Shown: piece by piece, positions 55,226-64,000 of the stretch
Layout: the number at the start of each line of letters is the position of its first letter
Position numbering within the stretch: the first letter of the stretch is position 1
NCBI RefSeq assembly: GCF_035222485.1
Contig: NC_085924.1
Span: 1,302,001-1,366,000 of the forward strand
DNA length: 64,000 bases
Source: Podospora pseudoanserina
Taxonomy: Eukaryota; Ascomycota; Sordariomycetes; Sordariales; Podosporaceae
Direction of reading: 5' to 3'
The notes under the pieces: generated by a model
Databases searched by the model: none
Told to the model about the DNA's origin: nothing
Seen by the model: the letters and a program-made list of their open reading frames with translations, nothing else
Program-made: the position numbers and the translations under genes

Positions 55226-57089
55226 ACGTACATTATAAGCGAGTGACCAATATAAGCGAGCGACCACTTTTTTCACGCAACGCCTAACCTCACCCTCAAA
55301 ACCTTATTTTCTCAACAATCCAAAATGCCATCTAATTCAAAGGAAGCCCATATAATCTTAGCCCTTAAGGCTCTTTAAAATAATAAAAATCTAAGTATAT
55401 TAGCGGCAGCCAAGATATATAACGTCGATCGCAGTACGCTTAGATACCGACGCGCCGGCCGGCTTACACAACGCGATACTACGCCCAAATCGAAGAAGCT
55501 TACTTAATCCGAAGAGGATACTATTATTTAATATATTACTAAGCTATGTACGCGAGCTTTTCTACTAAGATTGCGTAGTGTGGAAGATATGGCTAACCAA
55601 CTGCTACGCGTACGCGACGCGCCCCCTATTAGCAAGCTCTAGGCATATAACTTTATTAAACGTTAGCCAGAGCTCCGTACGCGCTTTACGCGTAAATATA
55701 ATTATTAGAGGGCTAAATGCAAGGATCTAAAGATTATTAGCGAGTGGTTCGCACTTATGCGGAATACTAAGGCTAAGTACGGTATTATAGATAACGATAT
55801 TTATAACTTCGAGGAGACTGGGTTTATAATAGGTATTATCTTCGCGGGTATAGTAATTACGATCTTAAACGGCCTTAATAAAGCGAAACTAGCCTAGCTT
55901 AGTAACCGCGAATAAATAACGGTAATCCAGGGAGTTAATACCCTCGGCTAGGCCATCTTTCCTTTTATTATTTTAACCGCGTAATACTATTTTACTAATT
56001 AATATACCGAGTATAACCTACCGTTTACTTAGCGTATCGTAACTATTAATAATAGCTAAACTATTAATACGGTAGGCCTAGATTAAATTAAATACTTCGA
56101 CTATTATATAGCGTCTCGTATAAAAAGCAAATACCGGTTATTAATCCTCGATGGCCACGAAAGCTACTACTCGACTAAATTCGAGCGCCACTACTAGCAG
56201 AACAATATTATTACGCTCTATATACCTCCATACTCCTCCTACCTCCTCCAGCCACTCGATATTAACTGCTTTAGGCCGCTAAAACAGGCGTACGGTCGCC
56301 AGATCGAGGACTTAATATATATATATATATTAACTATATAAATAAGCTTAAGTTCCTCTATACCTTCTGCGAGGCTTTTTTTACCTTTATAATAAAGAGG
56401 AATATATAGGGTAGCTTTGCGGGTGCTAGCCTTATACTATACGATCCAAAGAAGGTATTTTCTAAATTAAATATAAAGCTTCGTACGCTAACACCTCCAA
56501 ACTTACGGCCGGGCACAGCACTCCTTTAGGTCTCCCAGACACTATATAACCCTCGAGAAGCTAATTTATAGTTAACGCTTATTAAGACTCGCATTACTAA
56601 CTATTAAAATAGCTCCCCGACTTTAATATTAGCTACGGTAGACTAGCTTACTAAGGGTATAACGGCTATAATATACCAGGTAGCTCTCCTTCGTGCAAAG
56701 GTCTCTTCGCTCCGTAAGGCCAATAAGGCACTAAGTAAGCGCCGGAAAACTAAAAAAACACATATAAGGCTTAAAGGGTCACTTACTGTATAAGAGGCAC
56801 AGGATCTACTAGATTAGAAGGCCGTGGATAGGGAGGGAGTGTAAGAAACGCAGCCGGATAGTAGTAATATAGGGAGGGCTCGTACGAAGGTTCAGTACTG
56901 TAGTATATGCGGTAAGCCTGGGCATAATACGCGCACTTACCAGGAGGCTACAGAATCATCTGATTCAGCTATTTCTAATATAATTATAGTTGCTTCCTAG
57001 TATTATTGTATAGTAATTAAGGATAATAGTATAAAGGTTGTGAAAAAGTGGTCGCTCGCTTATATTGGTCGCTCGCTTATAATGTACGT
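55226..57089 (+). mobile_element. Inner pogo/Fot1-like transposon, full length, RIP-inactivated
   Basis: 1864 bp between TA duplications (55224-55225 and 57090-57091). Terminal inverted repeats of about 60 bp (ACGTACATTATAAGCGAG, then CCAATATAAGCGAGCGACCAC). An ATG at 55325 opens a transposase: Psq HTH (KEAHIILALKAL, YNVDRSTLRYRRAGRLTQR), CENP-B type HTH, then the DDE_1 catalytic part (IDNDIYNFEETGF with the first Asp region changed, NNSQTINT, YRLLILDGHESY, TLYIPPYSSYLLQPLDINCF). It closes with a CCHC-like CSICGKPGHNTRTY. Numerous in-frame TAG codons stand where CAG (Gln) is expected. Size equals the usual 1.8-1.9 kb of Fot1 elements. Dead. Confidence 0.88.
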
Positions 57090-57114
57090 TAACCGGCTCG
57101 CTTATAAAGTACGT

Positions 57115-57639
57115 TACAAAGTTCTTATATAAAGCTACTGTAGCTAACTAAACCGGTAAAAGTTATAGGAATTAATAAGGAAGAAAACGAGGTTTTAGAT
57201 AACTATAAAAGGCTTCCTTTATAGTGTATTTGGAATAGCTTTTTCTTTTATAAGTTTAAATTTAAGTTAAACAATTATAATTAATATATTAATTTACTAT
57301 ACTTTCTTCCCATATAGAATTCCTTATAGTTTAGTATTTACTATTATATTTATAGGATATAGTTTTTTATATTTAATTTCCTTCGGTGCTACCTCGCACT
57401 ATTATATTTCGTAATCCAAGATCCTTAGACTCTTTAAGTAGAGGAAGATCGGATTATATAGCCTAGTAAAAAAAAGATAATAATATAGAAATATATATAG
57501 AGATATATATAATAATAGGCGTCGAGGCGTTATATTAGTAGCACTTAACGGCTCAGCTTAGATATTCCGGAATCTAGATACAGAATATTTAATAATATTT
57601 AACTTAACTTTTTTCTTTATCGAAATAATATTTCAACGG
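57115..57639. other. AT-rich DNA without recognisable content
   Basis: Extreme AT bias and many TA dinucleotides. Probably RIP-altered repeat remains, but I could not assign them. Confidence 0.5.
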
Positions 57640-58350
57640 TATCGAGTTCCGCCCTTTAAACGTCCTTAATAGTAGTTATTGGTATCGGATAAAACCTATT
57701 AGTAATTTTTTAGATCCCTGATAGGCTAATATAGATCTCATCGCATAAGTCTACCTTAGTATTAAACCTAGTAAATAAATCTATAACTTAAACCGGACTA
57801 GCTATTGTATTTTAGCTAACCGCCTAAGCTGGAATAGCTCTATTTAGTTCTTTAACTTACTTATTTTTCTCTGCGCTTAGCCCAAGTGGGATAATCTACG
57901 CCACCTAGGTAGTCCCTTTATCAGTTTTTATCTCCTAACCGCTATTAATAAGGTACTTAGTTTAAAACAACTTACGATAATCCTAATATATTAATTCCGC
58001 CTTTTTATCTATCTCGTAAGCGTAAAATACGCCCTAAGCAGCTTTTTCGTCCCCGGCGTTCCTTTAATAATATCTACGCTGCCTAAGTGTATCGTCACTA
58101 CGTTAGTAAAGTTCTTTCCTAACTAGTCCGACACCCGACCCTCGTTCGCTATCTAGATAGCGAGGAAACCCGGGTAGCCCTCGTAGTCACGGTTAAACTC
58201 AGAATCGTCGCAGATCTCACCCGCATACTGGCTGCTAACGAGATCGACCGAATCGTACAGCTTTAGGTCGTTTTGCAGGCGGAAGTAGATTCAGGCTCGC
58301 CAGCAGCCATAGTCGGTTATCGAGTCGCCTAAGGGCATCTATCTAACTGG
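57640..58350 (-). pseudogene. Decayed SGNH / CE3-like esterase gene
   Basis: On the minus strand a frame from 58338 reads MPLGDSITDYGCWRA (GDS block with the catalytic Ser), then DYEGYPGFLAI and VVTIHLGSVDII (usually HLGTND). After a shift of frame near 58040 come VAQIIPLGLSAEKN, VKELNRAIPA, PVQVIDLFTRF and GIQKITNRFYP, the C-terminal pattern of SGNH esterases of carbohydrate esterase family 3, although the final Asp-x-x-His block is eroded. At least eight in-frame stops are of the CAG-to-TAG or TGG-to-TAG kind. Such enzymes deacetylate plant-wall xylan when active. It is the first of three ruined host-type genes on this strand inside the island. Confidence 0.7.
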
Positions 58351-58770
58351 CTTTTAGTCCCTTTATTTTGGGAGGAATAGGGATAGAGCATATGGAAAGA
58401 ATAAAACAGTTAGGATATAGGGCCTTATTGTAAGTTGTTGTAAAGGTAATAAAGTTAAAGTTAAATTACAAGGCGCAAAGGAGGTATACGGGGCAGCTAA
58501 GGGATAATATAGTACCCTAAGTAGAGTAGTGTTTATCCGGCAAGAGATATCCGGGATCAGGTTACTATATAGTGCACAAAACGGCACTGTAAATACGGAA
58601 GATCTAGTCCGCGAGCTACGCAGCTATATAATAAGAGCGTGATTTATAATATATTTACTTTCATTATATCTCGTGTCATTATTATTCTAGCCCATCCAAC
58701 ACTATATTTCCTACTTAAAACCCCCTTTATATATTATGGTTCACAACTATTATCTTCTTCCCTTCTATAT

Positions 58771-59721
58771 CTACTTATAAAACCCTGAACACCTTACTTT
58801 AATACTCTCCCTCCCCGGCGTCCCCTCGGGCATCTGCGGGTTAATAAAAGCAGTATACGGTGTTACCCCCGAAACCCCCTTCTTCCTGCCCGGCAACCGG
58901 CCCCCCTTAGAGGCAAAGGACTTAATGAGTATCGCCTCCCCAGGCGTTATATCCTTAATGTAGTACAGCTTGTGGTTCTCATTGGGCAGCACGCCATATG
59001 TCTTGCTCTTAACCTCGTATCCCTCAAGCGAGTCGAGCGTCTCCTGCGACGGCTTAATTTCCTTGCCCCTATCGTCGCCGTCGTCCCCTTCGTTGCGCTT
59101 AGGGTAGAGCAAGCTAACCGGCACAAGATCCTCGGGCGCGGTGGTGCGGTAGTTAATTACCGCTAGGGGGAAGTCGGTGGCGGGGTGCCGGATGGGTCTC
59201 CAGACGTTGATGAGCTGGTAGCGCTTTTGGAGGAGGGCGTCGACCTCTTCCTTGGGCGTGATGTGCCGCCGTACTCTGGCCTCGGCGGCCTTAGGCGTCT
59301 GGTCGACGTGGACTTGCTGCACCGGCTGGCGGGCGGCGTTGGGGTCGTGCCTGCGGATGGTGTGGTCGAAGATTTCGATGCGCTTGAGCTTTTGGCCGCT
59401 GTGCTCGAGCCGTTCCCTTAGGAGGGCCTCCACCTCGGCGTAGTACTTTGTTCGGATAGTCTTATCATCCTCAAAGTCTTCTAGGGTGGTGGCGGAGGGG
59501 GAGCGGTAGACCGCGAAGCCGGCTACGTCGATGTCGGCACCGAAGGAGCTAACTTTAGAGTGGCTATCGAGACAGTCGGCGAAGTTAGTAACCTCTTTAT
59601 TAACGATTTTACGACTGTACAAAGAGTAGTCTATATCTACTTTGGCCTATGGCGTCTCCCTAGCGGTGATACTTGCTAGGTCGAGGTAGCGGAAGGTGCT
59701 GATAGTTATTTTGCGGGCTAT
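58771..59721 (-). pseudogene. AsaB / GA4-desaturase-like gene, start codon lost
   Basis: A 283-codon open stretch (59622..58771) holds IFDHTIRRHDPNAA, QVHVDQTPKAAEAR, YQLINVWRPIRHP, LPNENHKLYYIKDITPGEAILIK and TPYTAFINPQMPEGTPGRES. This is the pattern of fungal AsaB-type and GA4-desaturase-like hydroxylase/desaturase proteins, non-heme oxygenase relatives found in several secondary-metabolite clusters. The frame has no ATG at its 5' end. Upstream in frame it continues as ARKITISTFRYLDLASITA with one TAG, and the expected first codon at 59721 reads ATA instead of ATG, all transitions of the RIP type. The 3' two thirds are nearly undamaged and GC-rich, unlike their surroundings. Probably dead, though it remains possible that a spliced upstream exon supplies a start. 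Confidence 0.75.
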
Positions 59722-59815
59722 GAGTTGTCTCAGGAGTCTTTATAAAGAGATTATAGGACGAAAGGGACGCATTAAAGTATAGAAGTATTAATATTATATT
59801 TTTACGTCGGTGAAG

Positions 59816-60260
59816 TGTCACAGTTAACCCAACGGCAAGTCGCGTAGTATGTGGGGCGCAGGACGTCCCCAACCAATCATTAAGAAAGTCAGGAGACAGC
59901 TAATTGGGGCTGGCCAGAAAGTACTATAGCGCTAAAGCCCACGAGCACTCTGCAGGATGCAAGATGCTCGGGGTAATCGAAGGCATAGCACGACGAGCGC
60001 TCTGCAGGATGCAATGTGCTAGAAGTGATCGAGGGCATAGCACGACGAGCACTTTAGGGTCTCGAGGTCTATATATACGGAGGAACTGGCTGGTGTAGAT
60101 AGACAGTTCCGCAGTATGCAATTTAAGCTTGTATTTACAGGATCTAGTATTTACATTGAGACATCTTGTTGTGCACTGTTTAGCTGCACCGAACCAGGAT
60201 TATTTAGAAGTGCCTTTAACTAGTATCCCTTTCAGAGGTTCTGGATAGGGGTTCGTCACA
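59816..60260. mobile_element. Solo LTR, 445 bp, with TGAAG target duplication
   Basis: Starts TGTCACAGTTAACCC and ends GGGGTTCGTCACA, so the termini form an inverted TGT...ACA. It is flanked by perfect 5-bp duplications TGAAG (59811-59815 and 60261-60265). It contains a TATA-like TATATATACGG and a short tandem array. No internal retroelement sequence adjoins, so it is a solo LTR left by recombination. Family not determined. It lies about 95 bp upstream of the AsaB-like gene and has little RIP bias, so it is fairly young. Confidence 0.85.
59941..60055. repeat. 52-bp tandem repeat inside the solo LTR, 2.2 copies
   Basis: Units begin ACGAGCACTCTGCAGGATGC at 59941, 59993 and 60045 (third partial), about 85 percent alike. 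Confidence 0.88.
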
Positions 60261-60265
60261 TGAAG

Positions 60266-60911
60266 TCTTTAAAATGGCGGGGTAAGACCCTCTTAAATCC
60301 TAGCGCGGGGTTACATATATAGCTCTACATAACAATTATCGTAATTAGTAATGTAGGATAACTAGAATAATCCGATGGATTACGCGGCGGGTTTATAAAG
60401 CAGTCTTTATTAACAGTGGTTTGTCTTGCAATCTCTTTTTTTCTTGGGCATTCGATTTAAGATTTAGATTGAAGACCAAAATAAGATATTTTTGCGCCGA
60501 GCTAGAAATATTTACTTAAGTAGAGAGGATTTAACGTCATTCTAACAAGCACGCTTTATTATAAGATAACGGTTCGATAAGTAAGTTAGGGTTATCTACG
60601 CCCTTTGCACTCTTTAGTCCCCCGACACTACTCCTGCCTACTAAATATTTTTTAGGTAGGACTTTAAATAAGATAAATGAATTTAGAAACTTTAATTTAA
60701 TTTTTATAAGCTTAAATTACTTCTCTAAATATACTAAGCGCTGTACCTAACTAAAACACCGATGTCGACCGACACTATGCCTTTTGTCCCCAGAATACTA
60801 AACTAGGGAAGTAGCCTATAAAGTTCAGACTAAATAACTATAGCAATTAGATCCACGATCCTCTACGAAAAATATTTACGAGAAATCTTAAACACTTACT
60901 TCCTTAGAAAA
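60266..60911. other. AT-rich stretch between LTR and TmpA-like fossil
   Basis: No gene recognised. Compositional bias as in RIP-altered DNA. Confidence 0.5.
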
Positions 60912-62409
60912 CTAACTATTAAAAATAGGCCTATACGCTAAAATTCCCTGCATCTCCAACCTAAACACCACTTCTTTCGTGACGGCCGGATTACTAATTA
61001 CGCAGACCACCTCCGCCTTAAACTCTTTCACTAACCTTAACACCTGCGGAAATATCTCCTTCCGCTTCCCTTTCTCGCTCGTATCGATCACTACTAGGTT
61101 CCGATCTATTCTGCTTACCAGATCCAGCGTCTGTGGCCCGTACATCTTAAGCGGGCTCTTCGTCTACCACAATACCTTTATTTAGAGCCTATTTTCGTCC
61201 GCCAAAAATAATAAGCAAGGGCCGATCCCGCTCCCTATTGTGACGACGATAATGCGGCTAAATATATGGAAGATATATCCAAATCCGTACGTCGGTACGC
61301 CTCTTTTCCACAGCTTAGTCGGCTGGGTGACGATAGTATCCTTTATTTAGTCGCCGACCCGGGAGATAATATAGTTAAATTTTATATTTTTCAGCGCTAT
61401 TTCCTTAACGTTATCGAAGTAGTCGGGGAAATAAGCGTAGGAGTATTAGTCTTTAAGTGGGTACTTAGCGACTTAAATACCCTAGCCAAACTTAACGGTA
61501 GTATAGTTAAAGTAAAGCCTAATAGCGTACGGGGAGAGGGGCTCGAGGGTAACGGTTATTGTGTGTAGTAAGAGCCAGGGGTAGATTATAGTAATAATTA
61601 TGAAAATTAAAATCCAGCAAAAAAGGAAACAAAAAAGAAACTTTCCTAAAGAAGCTTCTTAGGTACCGAGGAGGAAGAGCAACGCCCAAAAGAGGACTAA
61701 AATACCCCAATTAGCGAAGAGGTACACAAATTTGAAAATATCGTAGTATTTTCTACGGATAGTGGGGTAGGCTAGCACGATAATGGAAAGGCGGAGGGCA
61801 AAGACGGAGTAGATTAAGGCGAGGACGGCGATACTTATTGGGTTAGCGCTGGTGGAGTTAAACTGGTAGGTGTAAAGGTCGGCGAAACCGATATACTAGA
61901 TGAAGAAGGCGACACCGGTGCCGCTATGGACACCGCCGAGGTAAAAGATGCGGTAAGCAAGACGTTTGATTATCGTTAGTGCTAATCGTGGGACAGAGCC
62001 GAAGATGAGGTATAAGAAGTTCAGGACTAGTAGTTACCGGCAGAGGCCACAGACGGCAAGGTTGATGGCTAAGGCGTTAACGAGGTCTAGAGGCGCCGTA
62101 CCCTTGACGAGGTAGATGATAAGGGGGATGATATTGCTAATGAAGGCGAGTGTGAAAAGGCGGCGGTAGACGTTGAGGGCTGTGTATCTAATGAAGCCGA
62201 GACGTTTTCGTAATGGCTCCTCTTTCTGGCGTTGTTTGGGCTTCGAGGTCTTGTAATGGGTTCTCTTGTAATGGGGAAGGCAGGGAAGAGAGGTCTGAGT
62301 CTGTTGGTGGTACTGGGTTGGAGAGGTCTATTCTGGTTTCGATGATCTCATCCTTCTTCCAGTCCTTCTTCCCGTAAACAACTGCTGTCCTGTCCTCCAT
62401 TGTGAGCAA
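60912..62409 (-). pseudogene. Decayed TmpA-like integral membrane flavoprotein gene
   Basis: From an intact start MLTMEDRTAVVYGKKDW at 62409, the minus strand carries a polar N-terminus. Then, in another frame, KEEPLRKRLGFIRYTALNVYRR and several hydrophobic helices follow (LFTLAFISNIIPLIIYLV, FKFVYLFANWGILVLFWALL). Next are a ferredoxin-reductase-like FAD region (LEPLSPYAIRLYF, FGYIFHIFSRIIVVTIGSGI) and the NAD part ending VVCVISNPAVTKEVVFRLE and AYRPIFNS. This order and the ending are those of the fungal TmpA family (ferric-reductase-like, linked to developmental signalling in Aspergillus). There is one frame change near the N-terminus and about six in-frame stops, mostly RIP-type. It is the third damaged gene of the island; its 5' end lies at the right edge of the AT-rich block. 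Confidence 0.78.
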
Positions 62410-63628
62410 TGTGGGTTGTCACTGAACAATTAAAGCATAACGACTTAGTTAAGAAGGATGGTTGGGTATTCCCTATCAAAGAAAGGCAACACCATGCTCT
62501 ATTTGTACCACCGACCATTCTGAAGAAATTTTGGCGTTCTGTCACAACCGTTCAGCTAGGTCTGCCATAATTAACGTTGAAACTGCACGGAAAGGCTTAC
62601 GTCAATCATTCTAACGGCCCGTGAATTAGAACGGCGATGTCTGTAGTGCTGCAGTGACAACGATGCAATAAGATCACCTATGCGCCCTCCCAATCGGAGT
62701 TGAGCTTTCCCTTCATTCATTATCACATTATTCCCGAGTCCCTCGATTCAGGCGAAATGTCGTTTTGAATCACCTACCTCTTTTTTCTGTTCGCCGAGAG
62801 CAACTTGTCCGGTATGTAATGTGGAAGTGTTATTAATTATGTACAATCTTTGATCGCCCTTGACTCACATCGGATAATGATGATTAGGTGCAGAGCCTCC
62901 CTTTTTGTAACTCGGTAGAGTACCTGGTACCATTGCATCCCAATCACATATGTATGAGACCACGCAAGCCTCAAATGCAGCCAGTTTTCCAGACCACACC
63001 CAATTACATTGACCGTGGGCCTTGCAAATTTCATGTGGAAGCCTCTGCCGTGTCTCAACCGAATCCTCGGCGATTTCTGTGTGAGCACAGACTCTATCAT
63101 CTCGATTCTGAACTCCCTCCCTCAGTAGATCCCGAATTCAGGGTCATGTTCTACAAAAACATACAAACAGAAAATATAACGGCGATGAAAGGAAACCCAA
63201 CTGCTTAATGGATCAAGACAGAGAGACTTCATGATGTTGCACCGCACGATGCAGTCGACAGTTGGCATCCACGCCACTCTCATTCGTTCGGAGTCCGGAC
63301 AAACTTCTTTCGCAACCTCAGCTAGCACTACCACCAGCAAACAAGTCGCTGCCAACAGCACGCCCTAACAATAGATACGGCCTGCATTAATCGTCAGGGT
63401 TCGGCAATGCAATGTAATGCAATGCAGCTAAGCTGAAGAAAAACACTAGCATTAAAAAAAGCAAAAGGTGGATTAACTTGCTGCCCAGGCACTTGGTACC
63501 CACTTTTGGGCTCCACCACCACAACCACACTTCCACCCACCCACACACACAAAACGCAGGGACATATCTTCCATCAGAAAGGCGGAACTCCGCCCTGGCT
63601 GCCATCAATCCAATTGGAACCATCCTCA
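62410..63628. other. 1.2-kb region right of the island
   Basis: Base composition returns to normal. No firm gene. AATGCAATGTAATGCAATGC repeats at 63408-63427 and CA-rich tracts occur near 63515-63560. Confidence 0.45.
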
Positions 63629-63721
63629 TCGGGTATGGTGTAGCGGTAACATCGTTGACTCTCACTTCTCAGAAGTGTCTGTTTCTCTCAACAGCCCCGG
63701 GTTCGACTCCCGGTATCCGAG
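63629..63721 (+). tRNA. tRNA-Glu (CTC), intron-containing
   Basis: Acceptor TCGGGTA with TATCCGA plus G, D-arm TGGTGTAGCGG, anticodon stem GTTGA/TCAAC, loop CTCTCA-C interrupted by a 22-nt intron after position 37, T-loop GTTCGACTC. The anticodon is CTC. Confidence 0.94.
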
Positions 63722-64000
63722 TCCTAACTTTTTTTTGGACTATTTTGGTGCCACACACACACACATGAGACAGGCAAGAAAGAGAGTCATCATTGCGTTT
63801 CAAATCGAGAGACATGATCAGGTCATGTCTTTTTCTTTTGGAAGACGACTGTTGCCTAGAGAATGTACGTACACGATGGCCTCTGTCTATGCCTCATAGC
63901 GACGGGTACTTGGTTTCCTTGATCTGAGGCCAATCCCAGGTCTGTCAGATGGTCATAACATTGCCTTGGTGTTGCCGTCGTGTCTGCTCTGTTATTGGGC

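Larger units (their letters stand above)
53324..57114 (+). mobile_element. Outer pogo/Fot1-like DNA transposon, interrupted by two later insertions
   Basis: Ends ACGTACTTTATAAGCGAG at left and its complement at right, flanked by TA at 53322-53323 and 57115-57116. The right terminal repeat is split by the inner copy (55226-57089). Its coding part matches the inner copy from SGNH-unrelated DDE sequence NNSQT, YRLLILDG and YKLYK-like blocks onward, but about 590 bp of the middle-5' coding part are missing and an LTR-like sequence (53518-54162) sits at that junction. Frames are full of TAG and TAA where the sequence pattern suggests Gln CAG or Trp, as RIP gives. It ends with a CCHC-like motif CGVCGKPGHNARTY. 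Not functional. Confidence 0.85.

Noticed and set aside
63122-63665. Possible small secreted protein on the minus strand (MLVFFFSLAALHYIALP and a Cys-containing downstream stretch)
   Set aside because: The two parts are in different frames, no intron of workable length joins them, and the longer part has no ATG.

Overview
The window is 64 kb of nuclear DNA from a filamentous ascomycete, most likely a Sordariomycete and probably Sordariales. Introns are short (50-150 bp, GT..AG, CTAAC-like branch points). Gene content is typical of the group: HET-domain genes, a PTH11-type receptor, GH18 and GH30 hydrolases, P450 and DHA2 transporter genes, intron-bearing tRNAs, and an AT-rich island whose transposons carry C-to-T and G-to-A decay of the kind made by RIP (repeat-induced point mutation). 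The genus cannot be fixed from sequence alone.

Layout. 0-6.2 kb: the 3' end of an M20 amidohydrolase, a 21-22 bp minisatellite, and two adjacent, decayed HET-domain genes on the minus strand. 6.7-14.8 kb: a small unknown gene, a DHA2 drug-type transporter, a DUF829/PaxU-TMEM53-like hydrolase and a small membrane protein, separated by long gene-free stretches and two poly(A) tracts. 16.6-33.5 kb is a conserved core: a CBS-PB1 protein, mitochondrial ribosomal protein S2, an Spt10-like GNAT protein with an integrase-type HHCC finger, chaperonin CCT7, a PTH11-like 7TM protein, a divergent pair of ribosomal genes (RPS26 and the ubiquitin-S27a fusion) and a membrane-anchored chitinase. A 163-bp TA-flanked MITE lies between CCT7 and the receptor. 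34.5-52.5 kb is accessory: a SET protein with a C-terminal chromodomain, a GH30 galactanase-like enzyme, a decayed unknown gene, a polysaccharide deacetylase, five tRNA genes, an acetolactate decarboxylase of bacterial type, a secreted protein of unknown function, a P450 and a frameshifted PhyH-type dioxygenase.

53-62.4 kb is a RIP-damaged island. It holds nested pogo/Fot1-like DNA transposons (one inserted in the terminal repeat of another), LTR pieces including a solo LTR with a perfect 5-bp target duplication, and three ruined host-type genes on one strand (SGNH/CE3-like esterase, AsaB/GA4-desaturase-like protein, TmpA-like flavoprotein). A tRNA-Glu lies near the right end.

How the genes relate: RPS26, UBI3, MRPS2 and CCT7 serve protein synthesis and folding. 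The chitinase, galactanase and deacetylase act on wall polysaccharides. The HET genes, SET-chromo protein and RIP island belong to self-recognition and genome-defence biology. No clear biosynthetic cluster is intact; the three decayed genes at 57.6-62.4 kb may be the remains of one.
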